Shown piece after piece: positions 43,145-51,469 of a stretch of 64,000 bases of DNA. The DNA comes from Hasllibacter sp. MH4015. Lineage in GTDB: Bacteria; Pseudomonadota; Alphaproteobacteria; Rhodobacterales; Rhodobacteraceae. The notes beneath the pieces are model-generated. The model was not told the origin of the DNA and did no database searches. It saw only the letters and a list, made by a program, of their open reading frames with translations. Position 1 is the first letter of the stretch. The number at the start of each line of letters is the position of its first letter. Made by a program: the position numbers and the translations under genes. The stretch spans positions 2,930,001 to 2,994,000 of the forward strand of contig NZ_JAHTBK010000001.1 in the NCBI RefSeq assembly GCF_020177575.1. The letters run 5' to 3'.

Positions 43145-43708
43145 ATGCGTGGGAAGACCGTGACGGCACACGACAACACAGAGGCGCAGTGGATCGCAAG
43201 AATAGCGGCCGTTGCGCAGGACCAAGACAGGAAAGCCTTTGCCGAAATCTTTCGGCATTTCGCCCCTCGGGTGAAGGCGTTCCTGATGAAGTCCGGGGCC
43301 GATGAAAGCCTCGCTGAAGAATGTATGCAGGACGTCATGGCCACCCTTTGGCACAAAGCGCATATGTATGATCCGTCCCGGGCCTCTGCGGCCACGTGGA
43401 TCTTTACCATTGCGCGGAATCGCAAGATCGACCTCTTGCGCCGCTACGCCAGGCCCGACCCCGAGGAGCTTCCCTGGGGTCCGGAAGCCGCGCCCGACCA
43501 GGCGGATGTCATTGCATTGCAACAGGATTCGACCCGGCTCGTCCAGGCTATCGCCAAGCTGCCGGAAAAACAGCGCATGCTGATTCAACGCGCCTATTTC
43601 GGCGATCTCACCCATGCGGAGATCGCGGCGGAGACTGGTCTGCCCCTTGGCACGATCAAATCCCGGATTAGGTTGGCGCTGGACCGGCTGCGCCACTCCA
43701 TGAGCTGA
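43145..43708 (+). CDS. rpoE: ECF sigma factor RpoE (singlet-oxygen-type)
   Basis: 187 residues with sigma region 2 (AFAEIFRHFAPRVKAFLMK... DVMATLWHKAHMYDPSRASAATWIFTIARNRKIDLLRR) and region 4 (LPEKQRMLIQRAYFGDLTHAEIAAETGLPLGTIKSRIRLALDRLR). ATG 43145 is preferred as it lies after the predicted transcript start; a GTG at 43160 preceded by GGGAAG is an alternative. Adjacent chrR and the two ECF promoters support the ChrR-controlled group. Region 4 binding to promoters here is inferred from motifs. Confidence 0.93.
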   Translation: MRGKTVTAHDNTEAQWIARIAAVAQDQDRKAFAEIFRHFAPRVKAFLMKSGADESLAEECMQDVMATLWHKAHMYDPSRASAATWIFTIARNRKIDLLRRYARPDPEELPWGPEAAPDQADVIALQQDSTRLVQAIAKLPEKQRMLIQRAYFGDLTHAEIAAETGLPLGTIKSRIRLALDRLRHSMS

Positions 43709-43733
43709 CAGACAAAACGACCAGACCGAAAAA

Positions 43734-44375
43734 ATGACCGATATCAAACACCACGTCCCCGATGACCTTTTGATGGGTTACGCGACAGGCGCGCTTCCCC
43801 AAGCGTTCGACCTCGTCGTAGCCACCCATGTCTCCCTGAACGACGATGCGCGCGCCCGGCTTGAAAGCTTCGAGGCGATCGGCGGCGCCGTCTTGGAGGA
43901 GCTTGAGCAAGCCGAGATCGCCGAGGACAGCCTTGAACGCACCATGGCGCTGATCGGCGGCAAGCCCCCCACCCCGCGCAATCCGCCCAAGCCCGGCACC
44001 TTCCCGGCCCCGCTCCAGAACGCCGTCGGCGGCGATGAGGAGGCCGTGCGCTGGCGCTATATCGGGCGCGGTGTGCGGCAATGCGTTGTCCATTCCGACG
44101 AGCACGGGACCGCGCGCCTTCTGCGTATCCCCGCCGGCGGCTCCATGCCCGCCCACAGCCACAACGGGACGGAGATGACGCTGGTTCTCAAAGGTGCGTT
44201 CCGGGACGAGGACGGCATCTTCGCCCGCGGCGATCTGGAAGTGGCCGACGACCAGGTCAACCACACGCCCGTCGCCGAACCGGGGGAAGATTGCATCTGC
44301 CTGATCGCGACCGATGCGCGCCTGAAATTCCAGGGCCTTCTGCCCCGTATTGCGCAACCCTTCATCGGTATCTGA
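43734..44375 (+). CDS. chrR: Anti-sigma factor ChrR with altered zinc-binding anti-sigma domain
   Basis: 213 residues: an N-terminal anti-sigma domain (about 1-80) and a C-terminal cupin domain (about 110-200). Cupin ligands His141, His143, Glu147 and His177 are all present, and Cys187 and Cys189 are retained. In the anti-sigma domain His6 and His32 are present, but the positions of the two zinc cysteines known in Rhodobacter sphaeroides (HxxxCxxC) hold Asn36 and Ala39. The gene follows rpoE by 25 nt. It likely still binds RpoE, perhaps by a zinc-independent fold. A hairpin terminator follows. Confidence 0.92.
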   Translation: MTDIKHHVPDDLLMGYATGALPQAFDLVVATHVSLNDDARARLESFEAIGGAVLEELEQAEIAEDSLERTMALIGGKPPTPRNPPKPGTFPAPLQNAVGGDEEAVRWRYIGRGVRQCVVHSDEHGTARLLRIPAGGSMPAHSHNGTEMTLVLKGAFRDEDGIFARGDLEVADDQVNHTPVAEPGEDCICLIATDARLKFQGLLPRIAQPFIGI

Positions 44376-44401
44376 TTGCGCCCACCGCGCCCCCTGCCCC
44401 G

Positions 44402-44428
44402 AACGCCGCGCCAATCGCGCGGCGTTTC
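44402..44428 (+). terminator. Hairpin after chrR
   Basis: AACGCCGCGC (44402-44411) pairs with GCGCGGCGTT (44417-44426) around a 5-nt loop; only three T in the tail. Confidence 0.6.
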
Positions 44429-44449
44429 GCGTACCGGGACCGTCGCCCC

Positions 44450-44653
44450 ATGAGCCGCTTCGGCCCGGGCCGGGGCGAACACAAGCTGCGTCTGGCCATC
44501 AGCCTGGCCGGTCTCACGCTGCTGACCCTGGCCTATGCGCGCAACGGAATAGGTGGTATCGCGTCGCTTGAGATTGCGATCATCGGCGCGGCCTTTTTCG
44601 GAGGCTCCGCCCTTTGGTCCGCATGGCAACTCTGGAAGGACCGCCCCGAATGA
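44450..44653 (+). CDS. Small membrane protein (67 aa)
   Basis: 67 residues, two hydrophobic segments (about 15-32 and 38-57), a basic N-terminus. Short but its stop overlaps the next ATG (ATGA), supporting an operon with 44650-44886. Function unknown. Confidence 0.65.
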   Translation: MSRFGPGRGEHKLRLAISLAGLTLLTLAYARNGIGGIASLEIAIIGAAFFGGSALWSAWQLWKDRPE

Positions 44654-44886
44654 CCACCGGAGCCACAATCCGCTTCATCCTCGAAGTGCTCGTCTTCATC
44701 GCCTGGGCGTTTATGGCCTATTCCGTCTGGTCGAAATTGCGCCGCCGGGACGCGGATCAGGCCCACGGCTTTTCGGCACAACTGCGCCATTGGTGGTCGA
44801 ACGACGCGGACCGGCAGGAGCGGAACACGCTGGTCTGGCTGACTCTCGTCCTGCTCGCCATGCTGGCCATCAACATCGCGCTCTGA
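44650..44886 (+). CDS. Small membrane protein (78 aa)
   Basis: 78 residues with two helices (about 5-25 and 55-75) and a basic loop with SKLRRRDADQAHG. Overlaps the preceding gene by 4 nt. Followed 7 nt later by the pseudouridine synthase, so likely co-transcribed. Function unknown. Confidence 0.65.
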   Translation: MTTGATIRFILEVLVFIAWAFMAYSVWSKLRRRDADQAHGFSAQLRHWWSNDADRQERNTLVWLTLVLLAMLAINIAL

Positions 44887-44893
44887 CCCCGCG

Positions 44894-45547
44894 ATGCCGG
44901 ACAATTTCGTCTACAACCCGCCACAGACCCAACTCGACATCCTTCACGAAGACCACGAACTGATCCTCGTGAACAAGCCCGCGGGCCTTCTGTCGGTGCC
45001 CGGCAAGGGAGATCACCTGGCCGATTGCCTGATCGCGCGCCTGCAGGAGGCATTCCCCGAGGCGCTTCTGGTCCATCGCCTCGACATGGACACATCCGGC
45101 GTCATGGTCTTTGCCCGCACGCCCCATGCCCAACGCCATCTCGGGCTGCAATTCGAGAAGCGCCAAACGAAGAAAGCCTACGTTGCGCGCGTCTGGGGAG
45201 AGGTCTCGGAGAAAGAGGGGCATATCGACCTGCCGCTCATCGTCGACTGGCCGAACCGCCCCCTGCAACACGTGAACTTAGAGACGGGCAAACCGGCGGA
45301 AACCGATTGGCGGCGGATGCGCATCGAGGAGGGCACCACGCGGATGCGCCTTTTCCCGAAAACCGGCCGCTCCCACCAACTCCGCGTCCATATGCGTGAA
45401 ATCGGCCATCCGATCCTGGGTGATCCGTTCTATGCCACGGGCGCGGCGCGCGACTTTCCCCGCCTGATGCTCCACGCCGAAAGCCTCAAGCTTCGCCACC
45501 CCGACGGCGGCATCGGCATGACCTTCCGCGCGCCGGTGCCGTTTTAG
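44894..45547 (+). CDS. RluA-family pseudouridine synthase
   Basis: 217 residues. Catalytic aspartate in VHRLDMDTSGVMVFA (HRLD, about 61-64); also KPAGLLSVPGKG and the C-terminal KTGRSHQLRVHMREIGHPILGDPFY. Short form without S4 domain, as in RluA, which modifies 23S U746 and tRNA U32. Exact target inferred by size only. Confidence 0.92.
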   Translation: MPDNFVYNPPQTQLDILHEDHELILVNKPAGLLSVPGKGDHLADCLIARLQEAFPEALLVHRLDMDTSGVMVFARTPHAQRHLGLQFEKRQTKKAYVARVWGEVSEKEGHIDLPLIVDWPNRPLQHVNLETGKPAETDWRRMRIEEGTTRMRLFPKTGRSHQLRVHMREIGHPILGDPFYATGAARDFPRLMLHAESLKLRHPDGGIGMTFRAPVPF

Positions 45548-45559
45548 GGGTGGCGTAGG

Positions 45560-46237
45560 CTAAGACGAGACCTCCCAGTCACATCCGGTCAGCGCCGGAT
45601 TGTCCTCCCGTGGATTCGACGGCGTCTCCGTCACGTCCAGGCAATAGGCAAACTCCCGCATCCGCTCCGCCACCCGGTGGAAGAAGTCGGGTCGATCCGC
45701 CGGATTCTCCGGGAAGTAGAGCCGCGCCTTGAGCCAGATCAGATCATCCGGCGGATAGGTCGCCCGCACGACGCACAAGCTCACGGAGAGCATGTCCTCG
45801 TTCTGAGTACACCCAACCCGAAATCCCGCCGATGGGTCCGATGGGAAGTACTCAAGCCGCGCCAGGGACCCGTTCGACGGTCCGTAGATGTCAAAGCCTT
45901 CAAGGTACATGTGCTCCGGCACCTGCTCCCGGCTCAACAGAACATCGTCGCGCCGATCCGCAATCCTGACCGAAACCGGGATCGTATCGGAAACCGGGAT
46001 CGACAACGGCACCATGTCCACATGGAAGACCGTTTCACGCAGGATCGGGTCCTCTTCGATGATCGCGTTCAACCATGCGATGCGCTGCGGGGCAAAAAAC
46101 GGCGGGTCATCCTCCACCTCTCTTGGCACCTCTCCCAGCCAGAATGTGCGGGACGACAGCTCTACCGTCTGGGCCGCGGCACCGGACGCAGCCGTCATGC
46201 ATGCAAGCCAAACCCATAACGCACACCGTGTGATCAC
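45560..46237 (-). CDS. Hypothetical secreted protein
   Basis: 225 residues: signal peptide (about 1-22) and a beta-rich mature domain with four cysteines (RVGCTQNE, LCVVRAT, AYCLDVT and TGCDWEVSS) that could form two disulfides. No family recognised. It is transcribed alone, convergent with the pseudouridine synthase. Confidence 0.75.
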   Translation of the reverse strand: MITRCALWVWLACMTAASGAAAQTVELSSRTFWLGEVPREVEDDPPFFAPQRIAWLNAIIEEDPILRETVFHVDMVPLSIPVSDTIPVSVRIADRRDDVLLSREQVPEHMYLEGFDIYGPSNGSLARLEYFPSDPSAGFRVGCTQNEDMLSVSLCVVRATYPPDDLIWLKARLYFPENPADRPDFFHRVAERMREFAYCLDVTETPSNPREDNPALTGCDWEVSS

Positions 46238-46285
46238 CCTTGCCCCTCTCCAAGACCCGTTACGCCGACACCCCAGACCTGCGCC

Positions 46286-46326
46286 TTTCGTCTTCCATGT
46301 GCCAAAAATATCCCCGCCGGAGGCAT
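46286..46326. repeat. Rhodobacterales-type intergenic motif, copy 3
   Basis: On the minus strand GGGATATTTTTGGCACATGG followed by a GAAGACGAAAGG end. Loosely matches 17304-17330 and 24791-24816. The whole 242-bp gap 46238-46479 holds no gene I can support. Confidence 0.4.
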
Positions 46327-46479
46327 CCGACGGACATCACACGCAGTGTCATACGCGATGGACCCATTACGGGAGGGTGGGCGGGGCGATGGCGCAAGCC
46401 GAGCGTCGCCCGACCTCCGCCCAGTCGCGACCTGACTGACCCACCGAACCAATCAGCGACCCCAGGACCGAACCGCGGC

Positions 46480-47913
46480 TCAGCCCCAGCCGGACACCGC
46501 CTTCGTCTCCAGGAACTCATGCAGGCCGAACCGCCCGCCCTCGCGGCCATTGCCCGACTGCTTGTACCCCCCGAAGGGAGAGCCCTGGCCGAAGCCCTGC
46601 CCGTTGCCCTCGACCATCCCCGACCGCAGCCGCCGCGCCACACGGCGCAGCTTCTCCTGGTCTCCGGTCTGCACGTAATTCGTCAGGCCGTAATCGGTGT
46701 CATTGGCAATCGCCACCGCGTGATCCTCGTCGTCAAACGGCATGATCGACAGGACGGGCCCGAAGATTTCCTCGCGATAGATCGTCATGTCTGGCGTGAC
46801 ATCGGCGAACACGGTTGGCCGGATATAGTAGCCCCGGTTCAGGTTCTCGGGTCGCCCCGTTCCCCCGGCCAGAAGGCGCGCACCTTCGTCGATGCCCGCC
46901 TGGATCAGGTCCTGGATCTTGTTGAACTGCACCTCGGACACCGCAGGGCCGATATGGCGGCCTTCTTCGCTGGCGGGGCCGACGGTGACCTTGGCCGCCG
47001 TTTCCGCCGCCTGCTCAACCGCCTGATCGTAGCGTGAGCGCTCCACCAACATCCTTGTGGGCGCGTTGCAGGATTGGCCGGTGTTGCGGAAGCAGCGGAT
47101 CACACCTTGCTTGACCGCCTTCTCGTCGGCATCCGCGAAGATGATATTCGCGCCTTTGCCACCCAGCTCCAGTGACACGCGCTTGATCGTCTCCGCCCCG
47201 GCCTTTGAAATCAGTCGCCCGGCCCGCGTCGATCCGGTGAAGCTCACCATGTCGACGTCCTCGTGGGCCGACAGCTGGCTGCCCACACCCGGCCCGTCGC
47301 CGTTGACCATGTTGTAGACGCCCGCGGGTACGCCTGCTTCGTCCATGAATTCACTGAACAACAGGCCCGACAGCGGCGCGATTTCGGACGGTTTCAGCAC
47401 CATCGTGCAGCCCGACAGAAGCGCCGGGATCACCTTCAGGACGATCTGGTTCATCGGCCAGTTCCACGGCGTGATCAGCGCGCAAACTCCCACGGGCTCA
47501 TAGACCGTGCGCTCGGTCGGGGCCCAATCGCCCAGGGGATGATCCCAGACGAAATCCCTTGCGGCGCGGAGGAACCCTTCGAGGTGCCATGAGCCCGCGC
47601 CCACCTGCTGCGCCCTTGCGAGGTCAAGCGGTGCGCCCATCTCCTTGCTGATCGCCTGGGCCATCTCCTCGGCGCGCGCGTTATAGACCTCCAGGATCTT
47701 CTCCGTCAGCGCGATACGCTCCGCCGGGTCGCTGTGGCCCCAGGTCTTGAAGGCGTCCTTCGCGGCAGCGACCGCCGCATCGGTATCGGCCTGATCCCCG
47801 AGGGAGATCGTTTCGCACACATCTTCGGTTGACGGTTCGATCACGTCGAAGTCGCGCGCGGCGGCTGGGGCGACCCACGCGCCGTTGATGTAGAAGTTCT
47901 TTGCGTTGCCCAT
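46480..47913 (-). CDS. NAD(P)-dependent aldehyde dehydrogenase
   Basis: 477 residues, standard size. Active residues: Glu in LELGGKGANI (GGKG), Cys in NTGQSCNAPTRML, and GFGQGSPFGGYKQSGNGREGG near the end. PWNWP precedes the cofactor region. AGGGAGG lies before the ATG at 47913; a 47-codon longer frame upstream is dropped. It oxidises aldehydes to acids; substrate unknown. Confidence 0.92.
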   Translation of the reverse strand: MGNAKNFYINGAWVAPAAARDFDVIEPSTEDVCETISLGDQADTDAAVAAAKDAFKTWGHSDPAERIALTEKILEVYNARAEEMAQAISKEMGAPLDLARAQQVGAGSWHLEGFLRAARDFVWDHPLGDWAPTERTVYEPVGVCALITPWNWPMNQIVLKVIPALLSGCTMVLKPSEIAPLSGLLFSEFMDEAGVPAGVYNMVNGDGPGVGSQLSAHEDVDMVSFTGSTRAGRLISKAGAETIKRVSLELGGKGANIIFADADEKAVKQGVIRCFRNTGQSCNAPTRMLVERSRYDQAVEQAAETAAKVTVGPASEEGRHIGPAVSEVQFNKIQDLIQAGIDEGARLLAGGTGRPENLNRGYYIRPTVFADVTPDMTIYREEIFGPVLSIMPFDDEDHAVAIANDTDYGLTNYVQTGDQEKLRRVARRLRSGMVEGNGQGFGQGSPFGGYKQSGNGREGGRFGLHEFLETKAVSGWG

Positions 47914-48129
47914 GGCGGCCTCCCGTTCCGTTTCGCGCGGGACCGTGACAGGGGCGCGGGACTTCTGCAAGACGTCTCGTCTTTCCCGACCGCCCGCATC
48001 GCGAATGCGCGTTCCGCCCCGCGTATGCCCGCTGGACCGCCCGGCCTTATCCACGCATTACGCCTTCCCGTCCGCCAGGCCGCCGCCTATGTTGTGCCGC
48101 AACGAACCGACCCATGAAAGGAGCGTCCC

Positions 48130-48783
48130 ATGGCCCTGCGCATCAACGACGAAATCCCGAACCTCACGGTGGAAACCGATCAGGGCACGATCAGCCTGCA
48201 CGATTATGTCGGCGACGGCTGGATGATCCTGTTCTCCCATCCCAAGGACTTCACCCCCGTCTGCACGACGGAATTCGGCGCCGTGGCGCAGCTGGCCGAT
48301 GAATGGGCCGCGCGCGGCACCAAGGTGCTTGGCGTGTCGGTCGATGGCGTGGAAGATCACAAGAAGTGGAAGGGCGATATCGAGGCCGTGGGCGGCGCCA
48401 AGGCGGGCTTCCCCATCGCCGCCGACACCGACCTCGCGATTTCGGAGGCGTTCGACATGCTGCCCGCGGAAACCGCGCTGCCGGAAAACCGCACCCCCAA
48501 CGATACCGCCACCGTGCGGTCGGTCTTCATCATCGGGCCGGACAAGAAGCTGAAGCTGACCATGACCTATCCGATGAATGTGGGCCGCAACTTCGCCGAG
48601 GTTCTGCGCGCGCTCGACGGGTTGCAGACAGCGGCCAAGGAAAACGTCGCCACCCCCGCCAATTGGGTGCCGGGTGAGGATGTCGTGGTGCCCGTGGCCG
48701 TGTCCGACGAAGACGCGATCGCCAAATACGGCTCCATCGACACCAAGCTGCCCTACCTGCGCATGGCGAAACTGCCGTCCTGA
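48130..48783 (+). CDS. 1-Cys peroxiredoxin (Prx6-type)
   Basis: 217 residues. Peroxidatic Cys45 in PKDFTPVCTTEFG is the only cysteine in the protein, defining the 1-Cys group. The extended C-terminal domain with NVGRNFAEVLRALD and AVSDEDAIAKYG fits Prx6. AAAGGAG precedes the ATG. It detoxifies hydroperoxides, using an external thiol or ascorbate-like reductant. Confidence 0.93.
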   Translation: MALRINDEIPNLTVETDQGTISLHDYVGDGWMILFSHPKDFTPVCTTEFGAVAQLADEWAARGTKVLGVSVDGVEDHKKWKGDIEAVGGAKAGFPIAADTDLAISEAFDMLPAETALPENRTPNDTATVRSVFIIGPDKKLKLTMTYPMNVGRNFAEVLRALDGLQTAAKENVATPANWVPGEDVVVPVAVSDEDAIAKYGSIDTKLPYLRMAKLPS

Positions 48784-48817
48784 ACAAGGACCGTCGGGTT
48801 CATCCGCCCGTCACAAC

Positions 48818-48848
48818 AAAAAGCCCCGGCCAGTCGGTCGGGGCTTTT
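48818..48848. terminator. Bidirectional terminator between peroxiredoxin and L,D-transpeptidase
   Basis: AAAAAGCCCCGGCC and GGTCGGGGCTTTT pair around a short loop; runs of A before and T after serve both strands. Confidence 0.85.
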
Positions 48849-48870
48849 GCAGTCTGAGGGGTTCGCCGGA

Positions 48871-49491
48871 TCAGCTGTGCAGGATCGCGCGGCTGCCGGT
48901 CGTCACGTTCTCGGCCAGCTGGATCACATGGTCGTTGACCAGGCGCACACAGCCCGAGGACGCGGAGGTTCCGATGGACCATGGCTGCGGCGTGCCGTGG
49001 ATGCGCAGATACGTGTCCCGGCCCCCGGCATAGAGGTACAGCGCGCGCGCGCCCAACGGGTTGTCGGGGCCACCGGGCACACCACCGGCATATTGCGCGT
49101 AGATATGCGGCTCCCGCGCGATCATGTTGGCGGTCGGCGTCCAGGACGGCCATTCGGCGACACGCTGGATGCGGAATCGGCCGGGCTGGTAAAGGCCCGC
49201 GCGACCCACGGCCACGCCGTAGCGCATCGCGGTGCCGTCATTGCCGATGTGATAGAGGTAGCGCGCGGTCGGGTCGACATGGATATCCCCGGGCGTCAGG
49301 CCCGCATTATGCGCGACGCGCTGCGGCATGAAGCGCGGGTGCAGACCCCAGGGGTTGGGGCCGTCCGCCGTGGCCTGTTCGATCGTGTCATCCAGATCCA
49401 AACCCACGGCATCCTGTGCCAGCGCGGGCATCGCCAGCGCGCCGGAAAACAGCGTGGTGGTCGTAATGATGAAATGGCGACGGGTCAGCAT
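48871..49491 (-). CDS. L,D-transpeptidase (YkuD)
   Basis: 206 residues. A Tat-like signal (LTRRHFIITTTTLF) then the YkuD domain: HGTPQPWSIGTSASSGCVRL, containing the catalytic Cys and the SxGCxR motif. It cross-links peptidoglycan or attaches proteins. The ATG at 49491 starts the signal; upstream in-frame sequence is not coding. Confidence 0.92.
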   Translation of the reverse strand: MLTRRHFIITTTTLFSGALAMPALAQDAVGLDLDDTIEQATADGPNPWGLHPRFMPQRVAHNAGLTPGDIHVDPTARYLYHIGNDGTAMRYGVAVGRAGLYQPGRFRIQRVAEWPSWTPTANMIAREPHIYAQYAGGVPGGPDNPLGARALYLYAGGRDTYLRIHGTPQPWSIGTSASSGCVRLVNDHVIQLAENVTTGSRAILHS

Positions 49492-49665
49492 TTTGTTCGT
49501 CCTACAGTGTCGGTCGTTAAGAATCACTTGTGTCATTGTGGGATGGCAGGGGACCTGTGGACAAGTCCCCGCCCCCGCGATTCCAATCACAAGTTGGTAA
49601 GGAAACCCGGCAAATGAAGCCTCGGTTCCGGGATTCTTACCATTTGTCGCAGTCGGGCGCCCGGA

Positions 49666-50130
49666 TCACGGCAATGGCAGCTCGGTTGTTGCCTTCAATT
49701 CCTTCAACACGAAGGTGCTGTGCAGTTCCCGGACATGGGGCGATCGCAGCAAGCTGTGGGTCATGAACGCCTCGTAGGCTTCGACATCCGCCACCCGGAT
49801 CTTCAGCCAGTAATCCATCGCCCCCGACGTCGCGAAGCATTCCACCACTTCCCCGTGGCGATGGATCAGCTGCGCGAACCCCGCCACCGTCTCCTCCTTG
49901 TGGTCCCTCAGGCTCACGGCGGCCAGCACGGTCAGCTTGCAACCGGCCCGCGCCGGATCCAGCAGCGCCACGCGCCCCCGGATCAGCCCCGCCGCCTCAA
50001 ACTCCTGTACCTTGCGCCAGAGCGTGCTTTGCGCCATCCCGCATCTCTCCGCCAGTGCGGCAAGGGACAGGGACGCATCGCGTTGGATTTCCCGAAGTAA
50101 GCGCCGCTCTTGGTCAGAAAATTTCGCCAT
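49666..50130 (-). CDS. Lrp/AsnC-family transcriptional regulator
   Basis: 154 residues: a winged HTH (about 1-50; SLAALAERCGMAQSTLWRKVQEFEAAGLI) and an RAM effector-binding domain (about 65-150). Divergent from phhA with a shared 114-bp control region, so it is a likely regulator of phenylalanine hydroxylase. The long open frame overlapping phhA on this strand is a shadow; only the part from 50130 fits the family. Confidence 0.9.
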   Translation of the reverse strand: MAKFSDQERRLLREIQRDASLSLAALAERCGMAQSTLWRKVQEFEAAGLIRGRVALLDPARAGCKLTVLAAVSLRDHKEETVAGFAQLIHRHGEVVECFATSGAMDYWLKIRVADVEAYEAFMTHSLLRSPHVRELHSTFVLKELKATTELPLP

Positions 50131-50181
50131 GGCGCTATATTCCGGCAATTCTTCCCAAAATTCAAGCGCAGGCGGGCCAAT

Positions 50182-50199
50182 CCGGAAACACCTTTCCGG
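50182..50199. promoter_or_regulatory. Inverted repeat in the lrp-phhA gap
   Basis: CCGGAAA (50182-50188), CACC spacer, TTTCCGG (50193-50199): perfect 7-bp arms centred between the two divergent starts. A candidate operator for the Lrp-like protein. Confidence 0.55.
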
Positions 50200-50244
50200 C
50201 GCGTTCGGTATCGTCACACCAATTCCGATACAGGAGCGTCCAAC

Positions 50245-51033
50245 ATGCCGCTGTCCACCGATTACGCCTCCAAGATCCCCGGCCCCGACGGGCTGATCGC
50301 CTACACGGCGGAGGAGCGTGCCGTCTGGCGCGACCTCTACGCGCAACAGATCCCCGTTCTGCGGGACCACGCCTGCCGGGCCTATCTGGAGGGGCTGGAT
50401 AAACTGGCCATGGACGGCACGGACGTGCCTCAGGTGCGAGATATCGACGCCCGCCTTGCCCGCATTAGCGGCGCGGGCGTGAAAGCCGTGGATGCCCTGA
50501 TCCCGCAAGACGAGTTCTCCACCCTCCTGAAGAACCGCAAGTTCCCGATGGCCACTTTCATCCGGCGGCGCGAGCATTTCGATTACATCGAGGAACCGGA
50601 CATCTTCCACGAGTGTTTCGGCCATTGCCCGATGCTGACCAACGACGCCTTCTGCCGCTTCATGGAGCAATTCGGCGCGCTTGCCCTTGATCTGGGCGAC
50701 GAGTGGTCCGAACGCCTGTTCCGCTTGTTCTGGTTCACGGTCGAATTCGGCGTGATCCGCGAAGGCGGGGCGCTCAAGGCCTTCGGGGCGGGCATCATCT
50801 CCAGCCCCGGGGAATTGGCCAATGTCGTCCACGGCACCCCGATGGTGGAGCCGTTCGACCTCCTGACCGTCCTGCGCACGCCCTACCGGATCGACATCGT
50901 GCAGCCCGTCTATTTCGAGATCGAGAGTTTCGAGCAATTGGCCGCGAGCCTCGATTGCGACATGGAAGCGATGTTGAAGGAGGCCGCCCACCGGTGTGAC
51001 CTGCCCGCCCGATTCGAGGCGAAGGCGGCCTGA
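50245..51033 (+). CDS. phhA: Phenylalanine 4-monooxygenase
   Basis: 262 residues, the bacterial catalytic-domain-only size. It hydroxylates L-phenylalanine to L-tyrosine with tetrahydropterin and O2. Iron ligands His122 and His127 (FHECFGHCPM) and Glu167 (FTVEFGV). The start at 50245 follows CAGGAG. Divergent from an Lrp-type regulator, as usual for amino-acid catabolism genes. Confidence 0.96.
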   Translation: MPLSTDYASKIPGPDGLIAYTAEERAVWRDLYAQQIPVLRDHACRAYLEGLDKLAMDGTDVPQVRDIDARLARISGAGVKAVDALIPQDEFSTLLKNRKFPMATFIRRREHFDYIEEPDIFHECFGHCPMLTNDAFCRFMEQFGALALDLGDEWSERLFRLFWFTVEFGVIREGGALKAFGAGIISSPGELANVVHGTPMVEPFDLLTVLRTPYRIDIVQPVYFEIESFEQLAASLDCDMEAMLKEAAHRCDLPARFEAKAA

Positions 51034-51157
51034 GATGAGGTCTGCGTACTCCATCCGAACAGTCGCGTTGCGGGTCTAAGCGGGCTCTTGATCGCTGCAA
51101 TCGCGAAGTGCACATTGTGAGTGCACCGTGACAAGAGTAAATTATGGAGACCCAGTT

Positions 51158-51469
51158 TTGACGGAAAAACTTCCTGAGCTGGACAAGCAGCTTTCCGACA
51201 GCGAGATGACCGAGGAACAAAGAGTGGCGCTCTCGCAAATTGACGCTGAAATCGAGACTATAACAGCACTGATTGACAGTTATTTGGAAGCGAAAGGCAT
51301 CCCGCTATCCGCTGAGTCAATCTCGTTCACCTTCGACAGAGACAAATCCCTCATGAAAAGAATGAAGGACTTGCCTGACCCGAACACGCCATTCGGCTGT
51401 GCGTCGTGCAGATATGGCCCGCGGATTGCTTGCCCCGGCTACATGTGTCCGGGAGAGTATGAGCCATGA
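51158..51469 (+). CDS. Cys-rich, coiled-coil small protein in an AT-richer patch
   Basis: 103 residues. A charged, coiled-coil-like N-terminal two thirds and a C-terminal FGCASCRYGPRIACPGYMC with four cysteines spaced C-x2-C-x7-C-x5-C, a possible zinc site. TTG start at 51158 with GGAGA before it; a GTG at 51128 is an alternative. Codon use is clearly AT-richer than neighbours, a sign of acquisition. Family unknown. Confidence 0.6.
   Translation: MTEKLPELDKQLSDSEMTEEQRVALSQIDAEIETITALIDSYLEAKGIPLSAESISFTFDRDKSLMKRMKDLPDPNTPFGCASCRYGPRIACPGYMCPGEYEP

Noticed and set aside
46234-46452. Minus-strand open frame of 72 codons upstream of 45560-46237
   Set aside because: Covers the dispersed intergenic motif, lacks a ribosome site and has no family-like segments.
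49666-51054. 462-codon minus-strand frame covering phhA and lrp
   Set aside because: Only the last 154 codons, from 50130, match the Lrp family; the rest is antisense to phhA.
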